64,000 bases of DNA from NCBI RefSeq assembly GCF_001509475.1, contig NZ_LLZG01000375.1, positions 1 to 64,000 on the forward strand, in the 5' to 3' direction. Made by a program: the position numbers and the translations under genes. How positions within the stretch are numbered: position 1 is the first letter of the stretch; each line of letters opens with the position of its first letter. Below the pieces are notes generated by a model. The model worked only from the letters and a program-made list of their open reading frames with translations, made no database searches and had not been told where the DNA came from. The stretch is from Streptomyces regalis. Its GTDB lineage: Bacteria; Actinomycetota; Actinomycetes; Streptomycetales; Streptomycetaceae. Positions 9,035-18,090 of the stretch are shown one piece after another.

Positions 9035-9329
9035 TCGTGGTTGGACCCTAGCCGCTCGGCGTCACGCCGACCAAAGGGGCCTCGTCATCCTGATTCCTGC
9101 TGGTCAGCGGTGCCGGCGTGCCGTCTCGGCGGGGATCTCGTGATGGTCGGAGCGGAGATCATTCGCACGTGATCGTCCGTCAGGGTGACTTCCGCGGTTC
9201 CCCGGGTGCGGGCCTCGGCTTACCGCATGGCTTCGGCAGATGGAGGTGGCTCCGCTGGAGGCCGCCGAGGTCGTCTTCGGGCAGCGGGCGGAGGCAACCG
9301 ACTGCGGACGACAGCCGTCCGGCATCATC

Positions 9330-9366
<37 letters not shown>

Positions 9367-9414
9367 TGGTGGCTGGTCCGGGTGCGGGTGGGATGCTCGT
9401 GGGATGCGGCTGGT

Positions 9415-9850
9415 GCCGGACAGAGCTTCTCCGGCAAGCACAAAGCCCATGGCCTGATCCGGATCTGCGCGGTCAAGCCCGGCCGGTCCAGCGAGATCAC
9501 CGCGGCCCGCCACAACAAGATCACCGGCCGTCTGCGCGAGGCCGCACTCGGGCCCTTCTCGGGGCTCTGGCCGACCTCGGCTCGTCGGCCTGAAGAACGA
9601 TCCGTGATCATCACCGGCAGCAAGGCCACCGCAACCACCGCCTCACCGACGCCGAGAAGGAAGCGAACCCCCTGCTCAACCACGAACGCAACGCCGTCGA
9701 GCACGGCCTCGCGAACCTGAAGTCCTGGCCCGGGCGGGACGACGCTTCCCAACCAAGATCCGCATGAACGCCCGGCACGCCACCACCCTCCTGCGCGCCC
9801 CGCTCGTCCTCGCGAACACCGAAGTCCACAAGGTGACAGACGTTCTCCCG
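9415..9850 (+). pseudogene. IS5-like DDE transposase relic, several frameshifts
   Basis: Fragments in successive frames match the catalytic half of an actinobacterial IS5-type transposase: FSGKHKAHGL, SSEITAARHNKITGRLREA, LGALADLG, VIITGSKATAT, then LTDAEKEANPLLNHERNAV with EHGLANLKSW, and finally TKIRMNARHATTLLRAP with LVLANTEVHK. The glutamate-containing EHGLANLKSW block corresponds to the last acidic residue of the DDE triad. At least three shifts and the loss of the 5' half make it non-functional. The 157 bases between it and tpg show nothing else. Confidence 0.75.
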
Positions 9851-10007
9851 AAGAAGATCACGCCCCTGACCGGCGCGAGTACACCGCAGCCGCACACCAG
9901 CCCCGTGACCTGCGGAGTCAGGATGAAAACTTCTCAATGCGTCCGTCCTGAGATGCCCAAGGCATACTGCAACCACGCCCGCCCGCCACGCCGTTGGGCA
10001 CAACGGA

Positions 10008-10565
10008 CTACAGGTCGAACTCGATGTGCTCGATGTCGGTGAAGCGGACCTCCTCCAAACTGCCGGCGCGGCGGCCGCCGTCCTGGAAGTACACCTCCCT
10101 GAGCGCTTCGGCGGCGATCTCCTGCAGCCGCTGGTCGGTGACGCCCTGCTGCTGAGCGTCGAAAAGGCGGGCGGCGTACTGCGGCGGCAGCGCAACGGTC
10201 AGGTGCCGCAGGCGGGCGTCGTCCGTCGTGCCGACCGGGGCGGTGTAGCCGATCCGGGCACGGGCATCGATGACGATCCCGCCGGTCGTTGCCGCACGTT
10301 CCTTGGCCCTGGCGCGGATCTGCGGCTGCCACCGCTTCCTCACCTCGGCCTCCAGGCGCGTGGCAAGGTCCGGGCGGGGCCTTTTGATCTGGTCCTTCAC
10401 GTAACGCTCCACGGTGCGCTGGGAGATACGCAGCATCTGGGCAACCGCCTTGGTTCCCTTGAACTGCCTGACCAGGTAGCGCATCTGCGCGGGCGCACTC
10501 TTGGGGATCGGGCGCGTGAACGCCTTCTGCACCGCCTGGTCCAGGCCATCCCCGAACAGGGTCAT
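10008..10565 (-). CDS. tpg: Telomere terminal protein Tpg
   Basis: This 185-residue protein is the size of Streptomyces terminal proteins and reads like the family throughout: MTLFGDGLDQAVQKAFTRP, an N-terminal HTH-like region (GTKAVAQMLRISQRTVERYV), and the conserved C-terminal YFQDGGRRAGSLEEVRFTDI. Tpg is attached to the 5' ends of linear Streptomyces replicons and primes end-patching. The gene starts 6 bases after the tap stop, so the two form one operon. It is intact, unlike its neighbours, and implies a linear replicon. Whether it serves the chromosome or a linear plasmid cannot be told here. Confidence 0.93.
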   Translation of the reverse strand: MTLFGDGLDQAVQKAFTRPIPKSAPAQMRYLVRQFKGTKAVAQMLRISQRTVERYVKDQIKRPRPDLATRLEAEVRKRWQPQIRARAKERAATTGGIVIDARARIGYTAPVGTTDDARLRHLTVALPPQYAARLFDAQQQGVTDQRLQEIAAEALREVYFQDGGRRAGSLEEVRFTDIEHIEFDL

Positions 10566-10571
10566 CGACTG

Positions 10572-12833
10572 CTACTCCCCATCGTCCACGTTGGTGACCT
10601 CGCCGGTCTTGATGTACCGGGCGAGGTTGAGTTCAGGTGCCTCGAAACGCTCGCGGACGCCTTCGCCCCACAGCACGCTCTGCGTGCCCTCCCACTTCAC
10701 CAGGCCCGGGTTGATGCCGAGCTTGAAGCCGCCCGGAAGGGGCTTGTCGTCGCGGTAGGGCAGGAAGTCCAGCGGGCTCTCGCCGTCGACCGCGTACACG
10801 ACGCAGTCGGAGAGGATCGCCACCGGGTACTGCCCGGTGAACGCGGCGTGCTTGACGATCTTCCGGTGGAGGTTGACCCTCGTACGGGAGATGACCGCCG
10901 CGCGGATGTCCGGCCGCCACGTCGGACGGGACAGCGCCCGCCACGGCTCACCGGGCCGCCAGCCCTCGCCCCGGGGCCGCTCGCGCAGCTTGCCCAGGCC
11001 TCCCTTGACAGTCGCCTTGATGGCGTCCACGACGATCGCCAGCTGCGGGTCACGGCTTCGCCAGCCGTCCATCGCCGCGAGGAAGTCACCCGGCGACAGG
11101 TCGGCGTGCACGCCGAGGTCGGCCATCGTGGCGAGGTAGGCGTCACGCAGCCGGGTGTACCAGGCGTCCAGGTAGCGGCCGTTGTCGTCACGCACCCACG
11201 CCTCGATCGGCGCGACGTCGTACCCGAGCTCCACCGCGTACGCCACCGTCGGCGTCGCGTACCAAGCCGGTCCCTCGGGGCGCTCGCCCTTCGGCGTGAA
11301 CGGGCTGGGCAGCAGGCTGCCGTCCAGGTCCGCCCACTTGTCCTTGGCGACCTTCACCCGGGACAGGTCGACGTGGGACAAGTCGACGAGCCACGCGCCC
11401 GGCAGCTTCGCGTCGAACACCGGCTGCTTGATGTATGTCGGCTCGCCGAGGCCGACGACCAGGCCGTTGGCTCCGGCGGCGAAGGCCATGTTCACGTCGA
11501 TGCCGACCAGGTTGCGGCACATGCATTCGGCGTCGGTGAGCGGGCGCGCCCAGTCGTACGCCTCCTCGAACAGCTTCTCTCCGGGGCCGCGGACGAGGAA
11601 GCGCGGCAGGTCCTTGAGCAGCGGATGCCCGTCGGGGGCCTCGCACGGCGCCGGGTCGACCGGATGCTCGCCCAGCGAACCCGGCGTCTTGGTGTCCGAC
11701 TTCCGGAACTCGCCGGTCACTTCGTCACGAACGGCGTGGGTCGGCGGGTGCAGCGCGGTCATCAGCTCCAGGCCGGTCACGGCAGTGGAACCCCGCGGCG
11801 TCATCACCCGGGACGCGAACACGCCCAGAACCCGGGCCAGTTCCGCCGCCGGAAGCTGCCCGGCCTCGCCCCAGTGCCGGGAGTCCAGCGCGTGCCACGA
11901 CGGGATGCACAGCTGCACGCAGGCCCGCTCCGAGCCCTGCGCCGGACGGTAGATCCGCGCCCACGGCCCGAACCCGCGCTTCGTCAGCTTCCACTCCGCG
12001 CGGACCAGCTGCTTGACGACCTTGTGGCCCTCCGGGATCCGCCCGGCGAGCTTCTCCTCCTCGGTCAGGGCGACCGGCAGGCCGTAGCGCTCCAGCGCGG
12101 ACTCGGTGAGCACAAGCAGCGGGTCGGCGTCCTTACCCGGCCCGGACAGCTTCGGCTGCCCGAGCCCGGCCTCCTTCAGGGTCCAGTCGACCAGGGACGG
12201 CAGCGACTTGGCGGGCACGTCCAGGACCAGGCCGCCGACGCAGTACGCGAGGACCTGGCCGTCGTCGTCGACGTCGACGACCGCGAGCGGACCGTTGGCG
12301 AAGCGCGGGTCGACGTCGCCGGCCGGAGTGTTCGCCGGGACGGCCGTCCGCGCGCCCGGGCGGCGCGACGTCGTCGACGGGCCGACTGCGCGCGCCGGAC
12401 GCGACGCGGGGGCCGGGACAGCGGTGTTGGCGGTAGGGCGGGCCCGGGCGTTCTCGGAAACAGTCATGGTCGCGGCCTCGGGCGCCGGGGCTGCGGAAAC
12501 GGTCCGCGCTTCCGCCGCAGGGGCGGGCGTACCGGTGACCGTGGCCGGCTCCGCAGCCGGGGAGGCCGTCTCCTCCGACGCGGGGGTGGCGGGGTACAGC
12601 TCCGCGAGCTGCTTGAGCATCCGCGCGTACGCCTCCCGAGCCGGGCCCCGCGGCTCCGCCTTGGTCTTGCTTGACTCCCAGCCTGACACCGTGGCCCTGC
12701 GCACCTCCAAAGCGTCGGCCACCTCGTCCAACGTCAGGCCGTGCGCCTGACGCAGCCGCTTGCGCTCCTCCGGGGGCGGCAGCGCAGAGCGGGATGCGAC
12801 CAGCGCGTCGACCGCGTCGAACAACTCGGACAT
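10572..12833 (-). CDS. tap: Telomere-associated protein Tap
   Basis: A protein of 753 residues from ATG 12833, preceded by a strong AGGAGGTG. The N-terminus is an XRE-type helix-turn-helix (RLRQAHGLTLDEVADALEVR, then RATVSGWESS). An Ala/Pro/Thr-rich linker spans about residues 95-165, and a large conserved C-terminal domain follows (GGLVLDVPAKSLPSLVDWTL; DLSHVDLSRVKVAKDKWADL; VGIDVNMAFAAGANG). Tap binds telomere 3' overhangs and recruits Tpg. A longer reading to 13223 exists but lacks conservation and a ribosome site. Full length and without frameshifts, tap-tpg is the best preserved unit in the left 18 kb. Confidence 0.93.
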   Translation of the reverse strand: MSELFDAVDALVASRSALPPPEERKRLRQAHGLTLDEVADALEVRRATVSGWESSKTKAEPRGPAREAYARMLKQLAELYPATPASEETASPAAEPATVTGTPAPAAEARTVSAAPAPEAATMTVSENARARPTANTAVPAPASRPARAVGPSTTSRRPGARTAVPANTPAGDVDPRFANGPLAVVDVDDDGQVLAYCVGGLVLDVPAKSLPSLVDWTLKEAGLGQPKLSGPGKDADPLLVLTESALERYGLPVALTEEEKLAGRIPEGHKVVKQLVRAEWKLTKRGFGPWARIYRPAQGSERACVQLCIPSWHALDSRHWGEAGQLPAAELARVLGVFASRVMTPRGSTAVTGLELMTALHPPTHAVRDEVTGEFRKSDTKTPGSLGEHPVDPAPCEAPDGHPLLKDLPRFLVRGPGEKLFEEAYDWARPLTDAECMCRNLVGIDVNMAFAAGANGLVVGLGEPTYIKQPVFDAKLPGAWLVDLSHVDLSRVKVAKDKWADLDGSLLPSPFTPKGERPEGPAWYATPTVAYAVELGYDVAPIEAWVRDDNGRYLDAWYTRLRDAYLATMADLGVHADLSPGDFLAAMDGWRSRDPQLAIVVDAIKATVKGGLGKLRERPRGEGWRPGEPWRALSRPTWRPDIRAAVISRTRVNLHRKIVKHAAFTGQYPVAILSDCVVYAVDGESPLDFLPYRDDKPLPGGFKLGINPGLVKWEGTQSVLWGEGVRERFEAPELNLARYIKTGEVTNVDDGE

Positions 12834-12868
12834 GGAACACCTCCTGACCGACACTCTAGCCCCATGAA

Positions 12869-12901
12869 CCGTACGGATCGCGTACGTTGGCCGTACGGAT
12901 T
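12869..12901. promoter_or_regulatory. Three 11-bp GTAC repeats upstream of tap
   Basis: The sequence reads ccGTACggatc, gcGTACgttgg, ccGTACggatt: three blocks with palindromic GTAC cores exactly 11 bp apart. It begins 36 bases upstream of the tap start. Helically phased repeats here suggest an operator, possibly for the Tap HTH domain itself (inference). Confidence 0.6.
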
Positions 12902-12968
12902 GGGAGCGAGCCGGGTTCGAGGAGTGGGGTGACGTTTCGCGTGGACGGCGCTGCTGTCCTGTGGGCAT

Positions 12969-13115
12969 GTGGACCGAGGGGCGTACCGCCGGTTGCTCGT
13001 CATGGGTCCTGATCGCCGGCTCTATGAATGCAGCGAGGTGCCGTGGGAAGCCAGGCCCGAGGAAGTCGCTGAGGCAGTGTGGCACCACTACAGCGATGCC
13101 CCGGACGGGTCCTAA
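12969..13115 (+). CDS. Small conserved-looking ORF, possibly a fragment
   Basis: A GTG-initiated frame of 48 residues, VDRGAYRRLLVMGPDRRLYE, then CSEVPWEARPEEVAEAVWHH and a Tyr-Ser-Asp tail. The composition is natural for a small cytosolic protein. It overlaps the 3' part of the MerR frame on the other strand, and that part of MerR looks non-homologous, so this strand may be the coding one. An alternative GTG at 12930 in another frame has a better ribosome site (GAGGAGTGGG). No family recognised. Confidence 0.35.
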   Translation: MDRGAYRRLLVMGPDRRLYECSEVPWEARPEEVAEAVWHHYSDAPDGS

Positions 13116-13575
13116 TCGCCGCAGAGCCGTCGTTGACCTGCGCGGCACACACGGCGACGCGGTGCGGCTGACCCCGGAGGTTCCGCTGTGCAGGCAAGGC
13201 GTACGCGATGGCGACCAGAGCAAGCTTGTGCATCAGGTCCATTTCCTTGGGGGCGGAGCCTCGTTTGGCCACCGCTCGCAGCACCGCACGCCGCAGTCGC
13301 AGGGTGCGGATCTGCACCTCCAGGGCGTCGGCGTGTGCGGCCGCGACCTCCCGGTCCAGCACCTGCCGGATGACGGCAAGGTCGAGCCCCAGGTCACGCA
13401 GGGTGCACACCAGGTCCAAACGCGCCAGCGCGCCGATGTCATAGAGCCGGTAGCCAGCCGGGGTGCGGTCTGTCTGCGGCACGATCCCGGTGTCGGAGTA
13501 AAACCGGATGGCCTTGACCGTCAGCCCGGTGCGCCGGGCCAAGTCCCCGATCGTGAAAAGCGTGTCGCCGTCCAC
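13000..13575 (-). pseudogene. MerR-family regulator, C-terminally truncated
   Basis: Residues 1-115 are a clear MerR protein: winged helix FTIGDLARRTGLTVKAIRFY, YSDTGIVPQTDRTPAGYRLY, and the dimerisation helix region LRDLGLDLAVIRQVLDREVA. Related proteins are about 230-260 residues. Here the effector part stops after KEMDLMHKLA (near 13210), and the remaining 75 residues are Arg/Pro-rich and unrelated. I therefore call it a deletion derivative that keeps only the DNA-binding and coiled-coil parts. It starts with GTG. Confidence 0.7.
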
Positions 13576-13591
13576 TCCTGAACTCTCACGC

Positions 13592-13606
13592 CTCCCCCTA
13601 CGGGAG
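13592..13606. promoter_or_regulatory. MerR-type operator palindrome
   Basis: CTCCC-CCTAC-GGGAG, a 5-bp inverted repeat with a 5-bp spacer, 17 bases upstream of the MerR start, with a further AGTCTCCCC downstream. The position and symmetry suit autoregulation. It is not tested. Confidence 0.45.
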
Positions 13607-14417
13607 ACTCAAGCCCAGTCTCCCCGCTGGGTGGCCCATCCACAGATTTGACAGTTGCTCGGAGCCACCACCCCAACCTGCAGGTGCTCAAAAGAGGCCC
13701 GCTCCACCGCTCCAGTGTTGCCAGTTCTCATCGACATTTCCGAACCGAGTGATCGCTAAGTGCTGCCAGAAGCCGTCGATAAACGTGGCCCGCTCTCACC
13801 TACGAAACCACGCCGACAACGGTCCGGGCACCGTGCCGATCAACGCCGATCCCAGGGCCGGAGCCGACCGAGCAGTTCGGGACGCGACGGCCGCGACAAC
13901 GACACTATTCCGTCCCCCGCGTGCCGAGCGAGGACAACCGCTCTACTCGCTTCGGCCGCCACCACTGGACCGACGAACGCACCAGGAAGTGGCTCGCCGG
14001 ATGCCGTCGCCTGCACCGCTGGGACTACCTGCAAGTGGCCGACCACATCCTTGAGTTCCTCCCCCGCGAGCCGTTGCACGACCATCGTTCGACCGAGGAC
14101 GGCAGTGGGGGGGACTCGAAGCCCAGGACACCTCCAGCCGCCGACGCCCGTGTGCTTGCCACGCCCGGGACCCCGCCCGAGCCTGCTCTGCCAGCAGCTA
14201 CCTCGGACGGGTCAAAGGACGCCAGAGCAGGCATGGGTGCGATGGCAGCCCATCATCCGGAATCCGGCCATCTCCGCCAGCACACCCAGACATTTCGCCG
14301 TTCCCCCCAGGACGTACCGATGCCGCCCCCGTCGCGGGTGGTCGAGGGTCCAGCTGGCCCATGGCCAGGGTGTCGTAGGCGGTACGCCGTCAGCTGGTTC
14401 GCCCCCGCCCCGGCTGA
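13607..14417. other. Unassigned 0.8 kb
   Basis: Frames are open on both strands only because of high GC. None has a ribosome site with a motif I recognise. It is probably eroded DNA linking the MerR relic to the helicase relic. Confidence 0.4.
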
Positions 14418-14692
14418 AACGGGCGACGAAGGGCCCGAGCGAGGCGCAGCAGGCGTTCCGACGCGGCCTGACTGCCCCTCGCCCAGAGGGTGGAACGGGA
14501 AGGTGCCCACCGGCCTGTGCCGCGCGGCCACAGCGAACACGTCACGGCCTACGGCCTACGGCCTACGGCGAAACGGAGCCCGTGATCGTCAAGCTAGGTG
14601 TATGGATCACCAACACCAAGAGCCGCCGCAACAAACTCACTGCGGAACAGCTTGCCGCCCTGGCCGAGTTGGGCATCCCATGGGCATGCGGA
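14418..14692 (+). pseudogene. Helicase-associated-domain protein relic
   Basis: ATKGPSEAQQAFRRGLTA followed, after shifts, by RGHSEHV and then VIVKLGVWITNTKSRRNKL and TAEQLAALAELGIPWA. This is one terminal repeat of the helicase-associated domain found in large Streptomyces DEAD/DEAH proteins, many of which sit near chromosome ends. The middle has a 7-bp tandem expansion (GGCCTAC three times, about 14545-14568) where the family normally continues with a short Val-Asp-Gly. No helicase core is present. Its presence next to tap-tpg fits a subterminal location. Confidence 0.6.
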
Positions 14693-14799
14693 GTCCGGTG
14701 CCGCGGCTTCGCGTGCGCTGGCCGGTGGCCCGTAACGATTGGCGTCAGCTGGTGGCCGGCCCGTGTCCTGCCCAGTCCCCTCCCGCGGGCGTTTTGGAC

Positions 14800-15042
14800 T
14801 CAGCCGCCGCTCTTACGACGAAACGACCGCTGGCTCACGGCCGGGGCGTGCGCGCCGCGGACCTTCGACGCGTCGGTGTTCGCAGCAAGGTCGGCGGCGT
14901 CCGCCTGCATACCGCGCTTGCGCGCCAGGGCTTCCCGAAACTTGCGCTTCAGGTCGTACTGGCCGTCATCGTCGGGCGAGATGGCTGAGCTCTCGGCGTC
15001 AACCGGCTCCGAACCTTTGCGCGATGGAGACTCTGCAGTCAT
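14800..15042 (-). CDS. DUF5302 domain protein
   Basis: An 80-residue, highly charged protein starting MTAESPSRKGSEP after a textbook ACAGGAGGTCACC. The central DDDGQYDLKRKFREALARKR and the end KVRGAHAPAVSQRSFRRKSG are the conserved blocks of DUF5302, a small actinobacterial protein family of unknown function. An upstream in-frame start at 15075 lacks a ribosome site and is not conserved. The gene is intact in a region of relics. Confidence 0.82.
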   Translation of the reverse strand: MTAESPSRKGSEPVDAESSAISPDDDGQYDLKRKFREALARKRGMQADAADLAANTDASKVRGAHAPAVSQRSFRRKSGG

Positions 15043-15206
15043 GGTGACCTCCTGTGTTCGGGCAGTGGAAAGCACAGCTTGTCATGCCGGGCGCGGCTCG
15101 AGGCGCCACCGACGACAGCCCAAGCGCCTCGCACGGCGCGGCCCGCAGATGCTGCAGAGCATCAGTCACCCGGCTGGCAGGCGCCGAGGCGCAGCGTCAT
15201 GATCGT

Positions 15207-16075
15207 ATGGTCGAGGTAATCGAGTGCTGGCTGCGCGAGTTGGCCATCGTGTCCCGGCGAACCGGGGTACCGCCCCTGCCGCTGGAGAACCGCTGTCTGG
15301 GCGGGCCGTACTCTTGCATGCCCTGGCCGTCACAGCGGATGCTCCCGGCGCGGACGGGCAGCGCACTGCTCAATGCGGTGCGCTGCCCTTGGGATGCCGC
15401 CCACGGCGGGCCCCTGCGCCAGTGGCTGCGCATCGCCTTGCACGCCGCGGAACTGCTCGCCCAAGCCCGCCCTGGGCAGTGCGGTCCCGACCGGCCGCGT
15501 CGCGGATCCGGTGGCCGAACAGGACGGTGATGGATCGTTCTGCCGTATGCCGTCGGTCACCGCCCTCGCCTACCTTGCGCTGCGCACCACGGTCCCCGGG
15601 CACGCCTCGGTGGCCCGCTGCCGCGCCTGGCTGCTGGGCGCACAGCACGACGACAGGACATGGCGCTTCGCCCCCAACGACATCTGGGTCACGGCGTTGA
15701 TGGTGCGCTGCCTGCGCGGGATCCCGGCCTTCGACGCGCACGCGTGCCTTCGGCGGCCGACTTCCTGTCCCGGCGCAGTCGCGGGACGGTGGGTGGTCGT
15801 ACAAGCATGGCCTGGAGTCCGATTGGGACACCACCGGCATGGTCCTGCTCGCCCTGGCCTGCGCCCGCCAAGGATGCTCGGTCGCGCGGGCCGCGCAGGA
15901 CTTCGTCCGCCGCACCCAACTGTCCGACGGGTGTTGGCGAACCTGGCAGTCGGCGGACGACCCGCCGTCTCCGGACGTCACCGCACACATGATCTGTAGG
16001 CTCAGCTCCTTGCGGGGCCACCGGTTCGACACGACACGTGCTCAAGCCTGGCTCGCCGTCTCCCTGCTCGAGGCG
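15207..16075 (+). pseudogene. Class II terpene cyclase-like (prenyltransferase/squalene oxidase repeat) pseudogene
   Basis: Three consecutive frames spell a toroid-repeat protein: MVEVIECWLRELAIVSRRTG, then VTALAYLALRTTVPGHASVA with NDIWVTALMVRCLRG, then YKHGLESDWDTTGMVLLALA with DGCWRTWQSADDPPSPDVTA. The repeated alpha-alpha units with a terminal GxW pattern are those of squalene-hopene and class II diterpene cyclases, the fold that protonates polyprenyl substrates. Shifts near 15480 and 15780 break the frame, and no DxDD is visible. The C-terminal third is missing. No terpene-pathway neighbours remain. Confidence 0.6.
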
Positions 16076-16734
16076 AGCCTCGCGGTGGCCACCATCGCGG
16101 CCCGCTGGCGGCTGGAACCCGAGCCCGGCACCGACCCTCGCCCCCTCCCATCGGCAGCCCTCCGCCCCCGGCGCCTACACCTACGTGTCACCGCCCGACA
16201 CCGCGCCACACAACCAACCCGGATAGCACAAGGGGCGGCCAAAGGTGCTGGGCACGGCAGGTCGGGCTCGGCAGCCGCCTCTGCGGCGGATCGTCCGGGT
16301 TTGAAGGCATCCTGGACGATGTTGTTGAGGCCCTGTGCTGACAGCGGCGGCCTCGAGGGATGGGCGTGGATGAACGCCTTCCGCAGCCTTTGCTCGGCGG
16401 CGACGCCCGCGGCGCGCAGGAAGTACTCGCTGGTGAAGTCGACGGCGCCGTGGACGATCCGATCGCCGTCCTCGGGGAGGACGCGGTCGACAATCAGAGA
16501 GGTCGTACGGCGGGAGCCAGTACTCGGCCGCCACAGGACGAAGGTGTCGGTGTGCACCTGATCGTCCCCACTCTCGTACGGGGGGGGGACGCGGCCAGTT
16601 TCTGATGCGCTTTGATGCGCGACGCTCCCCGGCGCCGGCTGGGCTCTCAGTCTGTCCTCCGAGCCTGCGACGGTCACGGCTGCTGAGGGTGTGCGGCTCA
16701 GGGGATGGGGAGTGGTGCCGTGACCCGTGGTCGT
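16076..16734. other. Mixed relic DNA, no firm gene
   Basis: A minus-strand frame continues the nitroreductase reading downstream as unrelated text (YESGDDQVHTDTFVLWRPST; VDFTSEYFLRAAGVAAEQRL) that I cannot assign. It may be the end of another lost gene. A run of nine Gs lies near 16580. Confidence 0.35.
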
Positions 16735-17180
16735 CCGGTCCGGCGGGTCGGTCAGCCTCACGACGGCCACCAGATCGGGGTCACCGGGGCCCGGCAGCAG
16801 CCGTACCTCGGGCTGCCAGCCCAGGTGGGCGGCGGCCACCCGCAGGTTGAACACCGCCGCACCCACCGAGAGATGCTGCGCGCGGCGCATCGGATCGGCC
16901 CGCGGCAGCGCCCGCTCCGCCACCACCCGCACGTGAAGGGATCGGCCGGTGCGATCCACGGCGAACCGCCAGGGATGGGTGTTGTGGATCGACGGGGCTG
17001 CCGTGGCCGCGGCCAACAACGCCTCCACCGCCGTGGCATCGAGCGCGGGTGCTTCAGGGGTTTTCGGTGCGCGCTTTGCTTCTCCCGGTCTTGCGGGCCG
17101 TTCTGCGGGTTCGACGCCACTCGTGCCGGTTCCACTCGGGTGGGCGCACGCCCCCCAACGACCCGGGGGTTGTAGCTCTT
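16735..17180 (-). pseudogene. Acg-type nitroreductase, N-terminal fragment
   Basis: The fragment reads VEALLAAATAAPSIHNTHPW, then LPRADPMRRAQHLSVGAAVF with LGWQPEVRLLPGPGDPDLVA. This is the N-terminal 110 residues of the Acg (Rv2032-like) FMN-binding nitroreductase family, members of which are dormancy-regulon genes in mycobacteria. The frame extends upstream to a stop at 17181, so the exact start is unsure (GTG at 17028 or earlier). The C-terminal two thirds are gone. It is the first of three Acg-type genes in the window, all damaged. Confidence 0.7.
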
Positions 17181-17184
17181 TCGG

Positions 17185-17358
17185 TCATGTCGCGGGCAGG
17201 GCGGTGGCGAGCAGGACGACACCGAGGGAGCCCATCAGTGACACGACCGCGAGGGCGCGGGCGAGTTCGGCGCGGCCCTTGGCGTGTGCGATGCCGTGTC
17301 CTGCCGCAGCGAGCATCACCAGGACGAACAGGCCGAGCTTGGTCGCCAGAGTGCGGCC
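17185..17358 (-). pseudogene. Integral membrane protein fragment (CopD-like tail)
   Basis: The last 57 residues of a leftward frame read GRTLATKLGLFVLVMLAAAG, then HGIAHAKGRAELARALAVVS and two glycine-rich hydrophobic turns. This resembles the last two membrane helices of small CopD/DUF2269-like proteins. The upstream part of the frame is antisense to IS21 DNA, so the gene was cut by that insertion. Confidence 0.4.
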
Positions 17359-17394
17359 GCAGCCGGGGTCGGCGAGCGATGCCCCGCGATCCGG

Positions 17395-18010
17395 GCAGGC
17401 GCCACCAGCGCGGACGTTGTCGCCGTCGAGGCCCGCAACCCCGCCTCCGGACGCGGATCTGGACGACGAGGACGAGCCGCCGTCCTGGGCCGAGCCCAGC
17501 GGCGTGGTGTCGCTGACCGCCCGCCGGGCCCAGCTACCCGAGGACAAACGGCCGCTGCCGACCGTCGCCCACTACGGCCAGCTCCGGACACGTCAACCGA
17601 AGGGCACCGCACGAGCACGACCGACACCACGGCCCAGGTTCCTCCGCCCCGCCGCGACATGGGTCCGGAGGAGACCGTGGACACGGCCATCGACGAAGCC
17701 TGCCGGGCCCTGCACCTGCCCACGATCCGCCGGCGGGTCCAGGAGATGGCCGCCGATGCCATGCGGCAGCGGTCCAACTACAAGGACTTCCTCGCCGACC
17801 TGCTGGAGGCCGAGTGCGCCGAACGCTCTGCCTGATCGGTGACTCCTGCACCGGCAGGTCCCACCTGCTGATCGGGATCGGCACGGCCATCGCCGAGGCC
17901 GGACTCAAGGTCCGCTACACGACCACGGTCAACCTGGTCAACGAGCCTCCCGCACGCTCAGTCCCGCGGCCGGGTCGACACCGAGCCGGACCGCCGGCTG
18001 ACCCGGAGCG
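17395..18010 (+). mobile_element. IS21-family relic (IstA tail, IstB fragments)
   Basis: An IstA-like C-terminus (DEPPSWAEPSGVVSLTARRA; PEDKRPLPTVAHYGQL) is followed by the IstB N-terminus (RRDMGPEETVDTAIDEACRA; RRVQEMAADAMRQRSNYKDF) and then, in another frame, the IstB Walker A region CLIGDSCTGRSHLLIGIGTA. In the Walker A the usual G-x-x-G-x-G-K-S/T reads GDSCTGRS, so the key lysine is arginine. About 60-80 residues between the two IstB parts and everything after LVNE are missing. No terminal repeats can be recognised. Confidence 0.7.
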
Positions 18011-18090
18011 CACCGGTGAGTGTCGGGCACGCCGGCCCCCCGTCGCGGTCCCTGTTCGCGCAGCCTCTGTCGTCACCTGCATGCCCACGG

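Noticed and set aside
10026..12674. A long 882-codon open frame on the plus strand
   Set aside because: It is antisense to tap, whose protein is clearly conserved. High GC keeps opposite frames open. No motif is present in the plus-strand reading.
15207..16075. A working terpene biosynthetic cluster
   Set aside because: Only one broken cyclase-like gene with no synthase, P450 or MEP gene nearby.
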